Shown piece by piece: positions 25,281 to 34,951 of a DNA stretch of 61,465 nucleotides (the stretch's first letter is position 1; each line of letters starts with the position of its first letter). The notes under the pieces were generated by a model, which searched no databases, was not told the origin of the DNA, and was given only the letters and a program-made list of their open reading frames with translations. Source of the DNA: Saprospiraceae bacterium (GTDB taxonomy: Bacteria > Bacteroidota > Bacteroidia > Chitinophagales > Saprospiraceae); NCBI GenBank assembly GCA_020628645.1, contig JAHDES010000036.1, positions 1 to 61,465 on the forward strand, read 5' to 3'. The position numbers and the translations under genes were made by a program.

Positions 25281-26564
25281 ATGAAGAAGTACATATTTAC
25301 TTTGATCTGTTTTATAGGTTTAGCATGTAGTGCAAACGCCGCTTATATGATTTTACCTATGGATGAGGATCAAAAAAACCATCTTAAATCCTATGGTATC
25401 ACTTTCTGGATATTGGAAAATGGTGGAGAAGCCTATTGGTTATTAAATTATAGAGGAGGAAGTTTTGCCTTCCAGCACAATCGTGTTTTCGAACGAGAAT
25501 GCATTATTCGAAATGTTAGTTTTGAAATCATTCCTGATGCAGCTTTCGCAAAAATACGAACGGATATCGCTGACCCAGAAGTCAATCAAGAAGTCGTTAA
25601 ATTAGAAGTAGCTCCAAAGATTGCGGTTTATACACCAGATGTTTCTGCACGAGGTGAAAAGATTCAACCTTGGGATGATGCCGTGACGATGGTTTTAGCG
25701 TATGCTGAAATTCCTTATGATGTTGTATATGATAAAGATGTTTTGGGAGATAAACTAGCGGAATATGATTGGTTGCATTTACATCATGAAGATTTTACTG
25801 GACAATATGGACGGTTTTATCGTTCGCATCACAATCAGCCTTGGTACAAAGAGCATAAAAGACGCTTAGAAGAATTAGCCACAGAATTGGGTTTCGCTAA
25901 AGTTTCTCAACTAAAATTAGCGGTGGTGAAGAGAATACAAGAATATGTCGTAGGAGGTGGCTTTATGTTTGCGATGTGTTCTGCGACTGATACCTATGAT
26001 ATTGCTTTGGCTGCACAAGGAGTGGATATTTGCGATCATATGTATGATGGCGATCCACAAGATCCAACAGCACAATCTAAGTTGGATTTTTCCCAGACCT
26101 TTGCGTTTAAAGATTTTGAATTGGTGAAAAATCCGATGACTTATGAGTATTCTACCATTGATTCAGGGCCTATCACAGGACGTAAAGTAAATCCTGAAAC
26201 AGATTATTTTACCCTTTTTGATTTTTCAGCAAAATGGGATCCAGTTCCCACCATGCTCACTCAAAATCATACCCGTACGGTAAAAGGATTTATGGGACAG
26301 ACGACTGCTTTTATGAAGAAAAACATTAAATCAAACGTCCTTATTTTAGGAGAAAATAAACCCGCAGGGGAGGTGCGTTACTTGCATAGCCCAGTAGAAC
26401 AAGGTTTCTTTTCTTTTTATGGTGGGCATGATCCAGAAGATTATCGTCATTTTGTAAATGATCCAGAAACAGATTTAAATTTACACCCCAATTCCCCAGG
26501 GTATCGTTTGATTTTGAATAATGTTCTATTTCCAGCAGCGAAGAAGAAGAAACGTAAGACATAA
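25281..26564 (+). CDS. Secreted protein of the 'asparagine synthetase B' annotated family
   Basis: 427 residues from the ATG at 25281 (the frame extends to a TTG at 25272, but the ATG fits a signal peptide: MKKYIFTLICFIGLACSANA). Then AAYMILPMDEDQKNHLKSYG, GGEAYWLLNYRGGSF and a central domain resembling the class I amidotransferase/Rossmann scaffold: KIAVYTPDVSARGEKIQPWD, YVVGGGFMFAMCSATD and QGFFSFYGGHDPEDYRHF. Bacteroidota proteins like this are often labelled asparagine synthetase B, but I see no ATP-pyrophosphatase signature and the protein is exported, so the label looks wrong. AMCSATD could be a nucleophile elbow. The next small secreted gene starts 39 bp later. Confidence 0.75.
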   Translation: MKKYIFTLICFIGLACSANAAYMILPMDEDQKNHLKSYGITFWILENGGEAYWLLNYRGGSFAFQHNRVFERECIIRNVSFEIIPDAAFAKIRTDIADPEVNQEVVKLEVAPKIAVYTPDVSARGEKIQPWDDAVTMVLAYAEIPYDVVYDKDVLGDKLAEYDWLHLHHEDFTGQYGRFYRSHHNQPWYKEHKRRLEELATELGFAKVSQLKLAVVKRIQEYVVGGGFMFAMCSATDTYDIALAAQGVDICDHMYDGDPQDPTAQSKLDFSQTFAFKDFELVKNPMTYEYSTIDSGPITGRKVNPETDYFTLFDFSAKWDPVPTMLTQNHTRTVKGFMGQTTAFMKKNIKSNVLILGENKPAGEVRYLHSPVEQGFFSFYGGHDPEDYRHFVNDPETDLNLHPNSPGYRLILNNVLFPAAKKKKRKT

Positions 26565-26603
26565 GACTTGAAATATATTAGATGTTCTCCCGTTTAAAGA
26601 GGT

Positions 26604-27197
26604 ATGAATATACGAATGTTTATATGTATCCTTTTTTTTTCAATTGCTGGAGTCAATTGTTTTGCCCAAAGTCTTAAAGAAATTATTCTCAATAAAGAAG
26701 GGAAGATTACTTCCAATTGGGTTAATGAGATCCAGAAGGTGGGAGAATGGCATTATGTTAATACTTTTGCTGTAAAACGGAAGCGAGTGAATGAATTCTA
26801 TTTAGGACAATTGGGTAAAGAATGGACTTTTGAATCCAACCAAGTGCATATTACACCTTTTCATTTTGGTTATGATGAAGATAGATATTCTGATTTTGAT
26901 GTACAGTATTTTCAAAACTCCAACATGATTGTGATTGGAACTATGGTGACGCTTGCAGGTATAGAATCCTATAGAAAAATGGTCTATGAAGTCATAAATG
27001 TTACTCCTGATTATTTGGTGTTGGAAGAGATAAAATATACCTATTGTTTTGATTTTGAAAAAGGGCGGCGTTTGACAAAAGAAGAATGCATAATGAAACA
27101 AAAAAACACTCCAAAACGCTTATTTGGAGGTGTTGAAATAAGTGTTGGTAAGCCTCCAAAGCAAAGATTAGTATTTTCTAAGAATCAGCCCAATTAG
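26604..27197 (+). CDS. Small secreted protein of unknown function
   Basis: 197 residues with a signal peptide (MNIRMFICILFFSIAGVNCFAQ). The Cys before the cleavage is not in a good lipobox context (VNC), so a soluble secreted form is likely. The mature part is one compact domain, with phrases such as WNEIQKVGEWHY-like (GEWHYVNTFAVKRKRVNEFY) and EFYLGQLGKEWTFESNQVHI, perhaps a lipocalin-like beta fold. I do not recognise a family. It is probably co-transcribed with the preceding gene and converges on moaC with 1 bp between stops. Confidence 0.75.
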   Translation: MNIRMFICILFFSIAGVNCFAQSLKEIILNKEGKITSNWVNEIQKVGEWHYVNTFAVKRKRVNEFYLGQLGKEWTFESNQVHITPFHFGYDEDRYSDFDVQYFQNSNMIVIGTMVTLAGIESYRKMVYEVINVTPDYLVLEEIKYTYCFDFEKGRRLTKEECIMKQKNTPKRLFGGVEISVGKPPKQRLVFSKNQPN

Positions 27198-27198
27198 C

Positions 27199-27693
27199 CT
27201 AATCTGTAGCTAGACTTGCTCGCCTGAAATCTTTCTTTCCACCCGTTTTTTCCATCAATTTAATTTCTTTGATGATAATATGATGCGAAAAAGCTTTGCA
27301 CATATCATAGATGGTGAGGGCGGCAACAGATGCGCCTGTAAGGGCTTCCATTTCTACACCCGTTTTAGCAGTGAGGGAGGCGGTACAAAGAATTTGAATT
27401 TCTTTTTGATCGGTAATACCTATTTTGACTTTACAATTATCCAAACCCAAAGGATGACAAAGAGGAATTAATTCACTTGTCTTTTTGGCCCCCATGATAC
27501 CCGCTAAAATGGCAGTTTGAAAAACTGGGCCTTTTTTAGTGGTGATTTCTTTTCCTTCTAAATGACTTAATATCTCATCAGATACTTGGACGATGGCTTG
27601 TGCGGTGGCGGTACGTTTGGTCACTTTTTTTGCACCAACGTCTACCATGTTTGGATTGTCGTCTTTATCGAGATGAGTGAATTTTTGAGCCAT
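27199..27693 (-). CDS. moaC: Cyclic pyranopterin monophosphate synthase MoaC
   Basis: 164 residues. It acts with MoaA in the first step of molybdenum cofactor synthesis. Motifs: [18 protein letters not shown] (about 16-33), [18 protein letters not shown] (about 73-90) and [20 protein letters not shown] (about 113-132), then a basic C-terminus ([10 protein letters not shown]). The conserved active-site residues of the family (Lys and the two acidic positions in the EMEALT and DM motifs) are present. No other moa/moe/mob gene lies in the window. It follows leuS after a long stem-loop. Confidence 0.95.
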   Translation of the reverse strand: MAQKFTHLDKDDNPNMVDVGAKKVTKRTATAQAIVQVSDEILSHLEGKEITTKKGPVFQTAILAGIMGAKKTSELIPLCHPLGLDNCKVKIGITDQKEIQILCTASLTAKTGVEMEALTGASVAALTIYDMCKAFSHHIIIKEIKLMEKTGGKKDFRRASLATD

Positions 27694-27708
27694 AATAGAA
27701 GATTTATA

Positions 27709-27794
27709 AAAAAAGTAGTCGTGCCACGAGACGTAATGAATAGATTACTTTAAAAAGAGTTATAGTTCTAACAAAAAAACTCGTAGCACGACTA
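27709..27794 (-). terminator. Long-loop hairpin terminator between leuS and moaC
   Basis: A 15-bp stem (27716-27730 with 27780-27794, one C-A mismatch) encloses a 49-base loop that itself contains two short hairpins (GTAAT/ATTAC, GTTA/TAAC). On the minus strand the second arm is followed immediately by a seven-T run (27708-27714), which makes it a likely leuS terminator; the loop is unusually large. Confidence 0.65.
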
Positions 27795-27796
27795 TA

Positions 27797-30658
27797 TTAT
27801 CCAACCACAATATTAATCATACGATTCGGTACAACAATTACTTTTCGAACGGTTTTACCTTCCGTCCATTTAATGATGGTTTCGTTGGCTAAGGCTTCTT
27901 TTTCCAATTGTTCTTTGGTGAAATCAGCAGGGAAATCGACTAGCGCCCGTTTTTTGCCATTGACACTGATTGGATATTTAACAGAATCTTCTTTTAAATA
28001 CTCCTCCTTATAATCTGGATAAGACGCATCGTGTACGCTCGTTTCATGTCCTAACTGATGCCACAATTCTTCCGTCATGTGCGGAGCAAAAGGAGCAACT
28101 AAAATGACTAAATTTTCTAAAATAGCACGTTTATTACACTTATACTCGATCATTTTGTTTACACAGATCATAAACTCACTCACACAAGTATTAAAAGAAA
28201 AGCGTTCAATATTTTCGGCTACTTTTTTAATGGTTTGATGTAAGGCTTTTAATTCATCTTTAGAAGGAGCTTCATCATTCACTAAATACTTTCCATCCTG
28301 ATTATAAAACAAACTCCAAAATCGTTTTAAGAAACGAGAAACACCTCCGATACTTTGGGTATCCCAAGGCTTCGATTGTTGGATTGGGCCTAAGAACATT
28401 TCAAATAAACGGAAACAATCGGCACCGTATTCCTCTACTACATCATCAGGATTTACTACATTAAAATAACGTTTGGACATTTTGCCCACTTCTGATTGTG
28501 TAATTAGTTGACTATCCATAGCATCGCCATTCGGCGTGAATGTTCCATTTTGGAAAATACCGTTTGGACATTCAAATTTCGCATTTTTAAATTCTGGTCG
28601 CCATTCAATAAATTGCTTAATGCCTTCTTGCGTTAAATGAGAATTGGCAGCACCATAATTAGAAACGTAGCCAATATAAACAGGTATTCTAGCAAAATTG
28701 GTGATGCCTCTTTTTTTAGCTAATTCAGCACAAATAAAGTGATTAACGCCGTCTTGAATATCTTTCAACAAATAGATAAATTCAATCACGCCTTGAATCA
28801 TCCCTTGATTGATCAATTTCTTAAAGGGCTCTTGTGTAGGAACTAATCCTTTGTCATATAAGAATTTATGCCAAAAACGAGAATACATCAAATGCGCCAC
28901 TGCATGCTCTGATCCTCCCACATACAAATCGACATCTTGCCAATAATTGACTGCATCCTGACTTGCAAAAGCATCGTCATTATGAGGGTCCATATAACGT
29001 AAGAAATACCAAGACGAACCTGCCACAGCTGGCATGGTATCGGTTTCACGTGTATAACCATCTTTTGAATTGACCCAATCCGACAAACGAGATAAAGGCG
29101 ATTGCCCACCTTGTCCTGGTTTGAAATCATCCGTTTCAGGTAATTCCAAAGGCAATTCTTCTAAAGGCAACATTTCCGCTGTTCCATCTTCTGCATACAC
29201 GATAGGGAAGGGTTCTCCCCAATAACGCTGACGACTAAAACCAGCATCTCGTAATTTATAATTGACTTTTGCAGTACCAATGCCCATTGCTTCTACACGT
29301 TTACAAACTTCCGTGATGGCATCAGGAACTTCCATTCCATTAATAAAATCGGAATTGATCATTTTACCGACTTTATCACTCAAGGTAGCTCCAGGATAAT
29401 CCGTCTTATCAACTACATCTATGATTTCTAAACCAAATTTCTCCGCGAAAACCTTATCTCGATCATCATCACTTGGAACTGCCATAATTGCACCAGTACC
29501 ATAACCAATCAAGACATATTCAGCTACCCAAATTGGAATTTTTGTATTGGTAAATGGATTAATGGCATACGCCCCTGTAAATTCTCCCGTTACTTGTTTA
29601 TCTGCCATACGATCTAACTCAGAACGAGATTTCACATAAGACAAATATTTGTCCATTGCATCTGCTTGTCCCTCTGTCGTTAATTGTTCTACCAAAGGAT
29701 GTTCAGGGGCTAAGACCATGTAAGTTGCCCCAAAGATGGTATCAGGACGAGTGGTATAAATTTCAATTTTTTCGGCTAAGCCATCTACATCAAAAAACAA
29801 TTGTGCACCTTCTGAACGACCAATCCAATTTCGTTGAATTGTTTTTAAAGAAGACGACCAATCAATCGTTTCTAAGCCATCTAAAAGACGTTCGGCATAG
29901 GCAGTGGTACGTAAATTCCACTGTGGCATGGCTTTTTGGACAACAGGATAACCGCCGCGCTCAGAAACGCCATCTTTTACTTGATCATTAGCTAAAACAG
30001 TACCCAAAGCTTCACACCAATTCACATAGCCAATCTCACGATAGGCTAAGCGATAGCGCATTAAAGTATCTTCTTTTTCTGCTTTTGAAAAGGCTTTCCA
30101 ATCCGCTGCACTAAAAGTTTCTTCTTGTGTAGTAGCTGCTTTGGTCGTTACATTTCCTTCTTTTTCAAAAGTGCTTACCAAATTTGAAATAGGGATGGCT
30201 TTATTAGCAGATTGATCGTAATAATGATGAAATAATTCCGTGAAAATCCACTGGGTCCATTTGTAATATTTTGGATCACAAGTACGAACCTCACGACTCC
30301 AATCAAAACTAAATCCAAGATTATCCAATTGATCTCTATAGCGACCGATATTATCATCTGTCGATTTTGCAGGATGCACGCCTGTTTGAATGGCATATTG
30401 TTCTGCTGGAAGACCAAAGGCATCATACCCCATTGGGTGTAAGACATTGAATCCTTTTAATCGCTTATATCGAGCAAAGATATCGGATGCAATGTAACCA
30501 AGTGGATGCCCCACATGCAAGCCAGCCCCTGAGGGATAAGGAAACATGTCTAGTACATAATATTTGGGTTTATCACTATCATTACTGACTTTATAGGTTT
30601 GATTCTCCTGCCAGTATTTTTTCCACTTTTTCTCGATGTCTCTTGGATTGTATTCCAT
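27797..30658 (-). CDS. leuS: Leucyl-tRNA synthetase
   Basis: 953 residues. Charges tRNA-Leu. The class I signatures are present: PYPSGAGLHVGHPLGY (about 42-57, HIGH equivalent HVGH) and GKMSKRYFNVVNPDD (KMSKR near 726-730). The editing domain lies between (for example IYTTRPDTIFGATYMVLAPEHP around 308-329). A roughly 90-residue insert before KMSKR (IEFIYLLKDIQDGVNHFICA, then NFARIPVYIGYVSNYG) is longer than in E. coli and is a usual feature of Bacteroidota LeuRS, so it is not a defect. It is followed by moaC across the hairpin at 27709. Confidence 0.96.
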   Translation of the reverse strand: MEYNPRDIEKKWKKYWQENQTYKVSNDSDKPKYYVLDMFPYPSGAGLHVGHPLGYIASDIFARYKRLKGFNVLHPMGYDAFGLPAEQYAIQTGVHPAKSTDDNIGRYRDQLDNLGFSFDWSREVRTCDPKYYKWTQWIFTELFHHYYDQSANKAIPISNLVSTFEKEGNVTTKAATTQEETFSAADWKAFSKAEKEDTLMRYRLAYREIGYVNWCEALGTVLANDQVKDGVSERGGYPVVQKAMPQWNLRTTAYAERLLDGLETIDWSSSLKTIQRNWIGRSEGAQLFFDVDGLAEKIEIYTTRPDTIFGATYMVLAPEHPLVEQLTTEGQADAMDKYLSYVKSRSELDRMADKQVTGEFTGAYAINPFTNTKIPIWVAEYVLIGYGTGAIMAVPSDDDRDKVFAEKFGLEIIDVVDKTDYPGATLSDKVGKMINSDFINGMEVPDAITEVCKRVEAMGIGTAKVNYKLRDAGFSRQRYWGEPFPIVYAEDGTAEMLPLEELPLELPETDDFKPGQGGQSPLSRLSDWVNSKDGYTRETDTMPAVAGSSWYFLRYMDPHNDDAFASQDAVNYWQDVDLYVGGSEHAVAHLMYSRFWHKFLYDKGLVPTQEPFKKLINQGMIQGVIEFIYLLKDIQDGVNHFICAELAKKRGITNFARIPVYIGYVSNYGAANSHLTQEGIKQFIEWRPEFKNAKFECPNGIFQNGTFTPNGDAMDSQLITQSEVGKMSKRYFNVVNPDDVVEEYGADCFRLFEMFLGPIQQSKPWDTQSIGGVSRFLKRFWSLFYNQDGKYLVNDEAPSKDELKALHQTIKKVAENIERFSFNTCVSEFMICVNKMIEYKCNKRAILENLVILVAPFAPHMTEELWHQLGHETSVHDASYPDYKEEYLKEDSVKYPISVNGKKRALVDFPADFTKEQLEKEALANETIIKWTEGKTVRKVIVVPNRMINIVVG

Positions 30659-30769
30659 TTATTTAAGTGTTTTGAATTTCTTTTTTGATGAATACTAATT
30701 TTAGCTTTAATTAGTTCCAATTTAAGCTGCGAAAATAGGGTTTTATAAAGAAATACCTTAGGATTTAAA

Positions 30770-30800
30770 CAAAAAAAGCCTTCCCAGTAGATGAGAAGGC
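30770..30800 (-). terminator. Intrinsic terminator after aroC
   Basis: GCCTTC (30778-30783) and GAAGGC (30795-30800) form a 6-bp stem. On the minus strand it is followed by a run of seven T (complement of 30771-30777), 18 bp after the aroC stop. Short but with a good U-tract. Confidence 0.8.
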
Positions 30801-30817
30801 AGAATTAAATTTCTTTT

Positions 30818-31897
30818 TTATAATTGAATTGCACGTTGCAGCAATAAATGATCCGCAATAACTAAAGCTGCCATCGCTTCTACTATAGGAACAGCTCTAG
30901 GAACTACGCAAGGATCGTGTCTCCCTTTACCTGCTACTTTTACAGCATCTCCAGCCTCATTCAAAGAGTCTTGATCTTGTACAATAGTTGCGACAGGTTT
31001 AAAAGCGACTCGAAAATAAATGTCCATTCCATTAGAAATACCGCCTTGTATGCCGCCTGAATGATTGGTAGTGGTAATTATTGAATCACCATCTTTTATA
31101 AAAGCATCATTGTGTTCTGAACCACGCATTCTCACGCCTTCAAACCCAGAACCATATTCAAATCCTTTACAAGCATTGATGCTCAACATGGCTTTCGCCA
31201 AATCCGCATGTAGTTTATCAAAAGCAGGATTGCCTAATCCTACTGGACAACCTTGAATCACAGCATTGACAACACCACCAATGGTATCACCTTGTTTACG
31301 AATATCTTTAATATGTGCAATCATTTCTTCTGCCATTTCTATATCTGGACAACGAATGGGAGTGGTTTCAATTTTTGAAAAATCTAAATCTTGGTATTTT
31401 TTTTCTGTTTTTAAATGTCCCACTTGACTGACATAAGCAGTGACTTGTATGCCATTTTCTTTAAGAAATAATTTAGCAAAAGCTCCTGCTGCAACCCGTG
31501 CTGCTGTTTCCCTTGCGGAAGAACGTCCACCACCACGATAATCGCGTAATCCATATTTTTGATGATAGGTATAATCCGCATGGGAGGGACGAAATTTATC
31601 GGCGATATGACTATAATCTTTAGAACGTGCATCTCCATTTTTGATATAAATGGAAATAGGTGTGCCTGTTGTTTTTCCTTCAAAAACACCTGATTGAATT
31701 TCGGCTTGATCCGCTTCTTTTCGTTGGGTGACGATTTTGGATTGTCCAGGGCGACGTCGTGCTAATTCATTTTGAAGAAAAGCTTCATTTACAGTTAATC
31801 CAGCAGGACATCCATCTATTACTACACCAATTCCTTTACCATGTGATTCGCCAAAGGTGCTGATTTTAAAAAGAGTACCGAAGGTATTTCCAGCCAT
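30818..31897 (-). CDS. aroC: Chorismate synthase
   Basis: 359 residues from the ATG at 31897. It makes chorismate from 5-enolpyruvylshikimate-3-phosphate with reduced FMN, feeding among others the pabB branch at 21243. Motifs: [20 protein letters not shown] (start), [15 protein letters not shown] (about 106-120), [22 protein letters not shown] (about 122-143, FMN contact) and [14 protein letters not shown] (near 281). The longer ORF from 31960 adds 21 residues with no counterpart in the family, and a candidate promoter lies inside that extension, so 31897 is the start. Confidence 0.95.
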   Translation of the reverse strand: MAGNTFGTLFKISTFGESHGKGIGVVIDGCPAGLTVNEAFLQNELARRRPGQSKIVTQRKEADQAEIQSGVFEGKTTGTPISIYIKNGDARSKDYSHIADKFRPSHADYTYHQKYGLRDYRGGGRSSARETAARVAAGAFAKLFLKENGIQVTAYVSQVGHLKTEKKYQDLDFSKIETTPIRCPDIEMAEEMIAHIKDIRKQGDTIGGVVNAVIQGCPVGLGNPAFDKLHADLAKAMLSINACKGFEYGSGFEGVRMRGSEHNDAFIKDGDSIITTTNHSGGIQGGISNGMDIYFRVAFKPVATIVQDQDSLNEAGDAVKVAGKGRHDPCVVPRAVPIVEAMAALVIADHLLLQRAIQL

Positions 31898-31926
31898 AAA
31901 TAGAAGATTTTTATCATTTGAAGCCC

Positions 31927-31957
31927 CAAAAATGAGGCATTTTTGCATGAAGCGCAA
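31927..31957 (-). promoter_or_regulatory. Candidate promoter for aroC
   Basis: On the minus strand TTG (31957-31955), a 20-base spacer and CATTTTTG (31934-31927) match the Bacteroidota pattern TTG-N17-23-TAnnTTTG with one mismatch. It would start transcription about 20 bases before the ATG at 31897. The -7 region also forms a perfect 8-bp palindrome with loop AGG (31927-31945). Confidence 0.4.
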
Positions 31958-32086
31958 CAATCCACGATTTTATTTCGTTATTTTCGTGCAATATTTCCTA
32001 ACTTGCCTAAAGAACATATCTACACACCTTATACACCTATCGCTTTTTTTAAACATACAGTGTTTAAAGCTTACAAAAAATTAGTT

Positions 32087-32094
32087 TAATTTTG
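32087..32094 (+). promoter_or_regulatory. Promoter -7 box for the T9SS protein at 32180
   Basis: TAATTTTG is an exact TAnnTTTG match, about 86 bp before the ATG. No clean TTG is found at the -33 distance. Confidence 0.5.
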
Positions 32095-32179
32095 AAGTGA
32101 AATTGATTTAATCAATTTCTATTTCAATAATTAAAACTCTATAACAATTAATACAATTTAAAAAATCAAATCTTTTTGT

Positions 32180-32995
32180 ATGAGAAAAGTATTACTTTTT
32201 ACATTATTCGCTATAGCCTTTAATTTTTCTGCATCTGCACAATTTGGGACTTGCATGCCTGATTCTTTGTATGCAGACTCTACTTTTGGAGTTTATCCAG
32301 TTCCTTATGATTCTACCACTATGATGGGAGGAATCACTACTAGTGCTTGTATCAATAAGCCTTATGAATTTTTGCTTACTGCTGTTATTCCTGAAACAAT
32401 TGAATTTAATGGCTTTAATGTCGGATTAATTAAAGTGTCTATCCCTGCTACCGATGGCGTTATGGGACTTCCGAGTGGTATTACGTATGCTTGTAATCCT
32501 CCCACTTGCGAATTTGAAGCGAACTCACAAGGATGTGTCATTTTATATGGTATGGCTGATGCTACTAATGATATTGGTACATATCCACTTGCTTTAGAAT
32601 TAACAGCCGAAACAGTAATCGGTACAATCATGGAATCTTATCCCGGTACCTTGTTCCCTGGATCATATGATTTAGTGCTGGAAGAAGAAAGTTCCATGAA
32701 TTGCTTTGTGTCTACCACTAATACCAATGATATACTAAGCAGCGTAGGCATGCGTAATGTACCAAATCCATTTGGTGATTTCACAACTATTGAAATTGAA
32801 TCTGGTCTTAATCAAGAAGTTCGATTTGTGGTTTATGATGTTTTTGGTAAAGAAATTCATACGGAACAAGTCAATTTATTTGAAGGAGCTAACACGATTG
32901 ATTTCGATGCAACGAATTTAGTTTCAGGCATTTATATTTATAGCCTTCAAAAAAATGGACAGGCTTTGACTAAACGAATGGTAGTGAGTAAATAA
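32180..32995 (+). CDS. Secreted protein with T9SS type A sorting domain
   Basis: 271 residues. A signal peptide (MRKVLLFTLFAIAFNFSASAQ) is followed by a Cys-containing domain (about 22-175; six Cys, for example CMPDSLY, SACINKPYEF, TYACNPPTCEFEANSQGC). The last 80 residues form a T9SS CTD: SVGMRNVPNPFGDFTTIEIE, VRFVVYDVFGKEIHTEQV, NLVSGIYIYSLQKNGQALTK. It should be exported through the type IX machinery and cleaved. The N-terminal domain resembles the start of the next T9SS protein at 33157 (CxYELPLGL, a DSIPVGIKN/IPETIEF pattern), so the two may be paralogues. No enzyme motif is visible. Confidence 0.82.
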   Translation: MRKVLLFTLFAIAFNFSASAQFGTCMPDSLYADSTFGVYPVPYDSTTMMGGITTSACINKPYEFLLTAVIPETIEFNGFNVGLIKVSIPATDGVMGLPSGITYACNPPTCEFEANSQGCVILYGMADATNDIGTYPLALELTAETVIGTIMESYPGTLFPGSYDLVLEEESSMNCFVSTTNTNDILSSVGMRNVPNPFGDFTTIEIESGLNQEVRFVVYDVFGKEIHTEQVNLFEGANTIDFDATNLVSGIYIYSLQKNGQALTKRMVVSK

Positions 32996-33103
32996 GAATA
33001 ATTTAGACAAAGGACAAAATTATTTATCATAATATAATATTCGACTAGTTTCCTTTGTAATGATCTTGTCCTATATTTAATAAAAATAATCTTTTAAAAA
33101 CAC

Positions 33104-33140
33104 ACGCTTGATGGGGATCAATGATCTCGATCAAGCGTTT
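33104..33140 (+). terminator. Hairpin terminator between the two T9SS genes
   Basis: ACGCTTGAT (33104-33112) pairs with ATCAAGCGT (33130-33138), enclosing an inner GATC/GATC stem, and is followed by TTTT. It lies 109 bp after the first T9SS gene. The first in-frame ATG of the next gene (33121) falls in its loop, which is a further reason to place that gene's start at 33157. Confidence 0.65.
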
Positions 33141-33156
33141 TAATTTCCCCCCGATT

Positions 33157-34947
33157 ATGCGAAAATTATACCCTTTAATTTTTTCTTTTTTAGCTTTTTT
33201 AATGATTCAAATAGATGCAAAAGCTCAGATTTGCACTTATGAATTACCCCTTGGGTTGGCAACAGATACTATTTATTTGGATAGTATTCCTGTAGGAATT
33301 AAAAATACTTATTATGAACAAGCGATCAGTTTTCGATTACCTAAAACAACTGATCCTGTTGCTGCTACTAATCCAGACATTCCGCCAGGAATTCCAATTG
33401 ATGAATTAGAAGTTTTATCTTTAAATAATTTGCCTGTTGGTTTAAATTGGGAAACCGATCAAGCAACGTATTTTCCCAATACCAATCCAGATGGTTGTAT
33501 GCTTTTAACAGGCACGCCTTTGGTAACAGGCACATTTACAATAGATGTAACGGTAGAAGCGACTATTGCCATTATAAAACAAACCACTAGCTTTCAAATT
33601 TATATGACCATAGAACCTCCTGTTTCCAATACAGAAGGATTTAGTATTGTCAATGCTACTGCTTGCGGCGAATTAGAAGCCTCTTTTGTCAATCAAGTGC
33701 CTAGTACTGGACAAGAAGGCTATTCATACTCCTGGGATTTTGGGAATGGATTAAATTCCACTGATGAAAATCCACCTTCTCAAGTTTATACAGAAGCAGG
33801 CGTGTATCCCATTCAATATGAAGCTATTATTGATACAGTGGGGTATATTTTAGCACAAGTTACAGTTCAATCTGCGAGTTGTGATGATTTAGCTATTCCA
33901 TTTATTACGGATGGTTCGCCAGAATTGTATATCAATATTTTAAATCAAAACGGGACGACGATTTATACGAGTGATTTTCAAGAAGATGTAGCTCCTCCTT
34001 TGGCGTTTAATTTAGATATTTTAATGGACGAAGGAAATTATACGATAGAAGTATTTGATGAAGATAGCGGATTGGGTTTTGCTGATGATGAATGTGGTGT
34101 GATTAATTTTAATCGGGAAACGAGTGGTTCAATTACGAATGGCGATTTAACTCTAGAATTTCTTATTTTACATCCTGTAGATACGATTCAATCTACTGAT
34201 TCTGTGGTGGTTTATCCTAATGCCATTCCAAGTGAAATTCTAGTGGATGGGGAAACTACATTTTGTGCAGGAGATTCTACTATTTTATTTGCCAATACCA
34301 ATGACCAAATCCAATGGTATCGAGATAGTCTAAAGTTAGAAGGAGTCACTTCCAATGATTTATTAGTAACTGAAACGGGGAATTATTGGATAGAATCTAT
34401 AAATGAAAATGGCTGCGTTGCTATTTCAGAAGCTGTTGCTATTAGTTGGATTGATTTACCACAAGCACCTGTTTTTATTAATACCAATAATCAATTGGAT
34501 CTCATCGACACGGTTGTTTTACCCGAAAATTATAGTTTACAATGGTATTTTGATAATACTCCTTTAGAAGAAGGTATTACTTCATCTTGGTGTGCTCAAG
34601 AATCAGGCGAGTATACCTTAGAAGTAATAGATTTAGAAACAACTTGTACTTCTTCTTTTTCTATAAACATAGCGATAAATCCTGCATTTGATTGTACACT
34701 TAGTACAAGTCATATTAGTGCTATCAATGGAAAAATTTTCCCTAATCCATTTCGAAATGAACTTACAATTGAAGGAATTTCTACCAATTATCAGTATCAA
34801 TTATTTGATGTAAATGGACGTTTAGTGCAATCCCAAGAAAATATAAAGGGTACTACTGCCATTTCTACAACTCATTTGAATAAAGGAATATATTTTATCA
34901 AAATTATAGCAGATGGAAATAACTACATTGAAAAATTAATCAAATAA
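33157..34947 (+). CDS. Secreted PKD-domain protein with T9SS sorting domain
   Basis: 596 residues from the ATG at 33157, which gives a signal peptide MRKLYPLIFSFLAFLMIQIDAKAQ; the open frame from 33121 would place twelve extra residues before it. After the N-terminal Cys domain comes a PKD-like segment (about 180-235: YSYSWDFGNGLNSTDENPPS, YTEAGVYPIQYEA), then Ig-like segments with IQWYRDSLKLEGVTSNDLLV and LQWYFDNTPLEEG. The C-terminus is a T9SS CTD (GKIFPNPFRNELTIEGIS, YQLFDVNGRLVQSQENIKG, LNKGIYFIKIIADGNNYIEK). It is a likely surface or extracellular protein; no catalytic motif is visible. The terminator-like hairpin after it also serves the convergent CBS gene. Confidence 0.85.
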   Translation: MRKLYPLIFSFLAFLMIQIDAKAQICTYELPLGLATDTIYLDSIPVGIKNTYYEQAISFRLPKTTDPVAATNPDIPPGIPIDELEVLSLNNLPVGLNWETDQATYFPNTNPDGCMLLTGTPLVTGTFTIDVTVEATIAIIKQTTSFQIYMTIEPPVSNTEGFSIVNATACGELEASFVNQVPSTGQEGYSYSWDFGNGLNSTDENPPSQVYTEAGVYPIQYEAIIDTVGYILAQVTVQSASCDDLAIPFITDGSPELYINILNQNGTTIYTSDFQEDVAPPLAFNLDILMDEGNYTIEVFDEDSGLGFADDECGVINFNRETSGSITNGDLTLEFLILHPVDTIQSTDSVVVYPNAIPSEILVDGETTFCAGDSTILFANTNDQIQWYRDSLKLEGVTSNDLLVTETGNYWIESINENGCVAISEAVAISWIDLPQAPVFINTNNQLDLIDTVVLPENYSLQWYFDNTPLEEGITSSWCAQESGEYTLEVIDLETTCTSSFSINIAINPAFDCTLSTSHISAINGKIFPNPFRNELTIEGISTNYQYQLFDVNGRLVQSQENIKGTTAISTTHLNKGIYFIKIIADGNNYIEKLIK

Positions 34948-34951
34948 AAAA

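Noticed and set aside
31898-31960. Extended chorismate synthase start at 31960
   Set aside because: The 21 extra residues do not match the family, and a likely promoter lies inside them.
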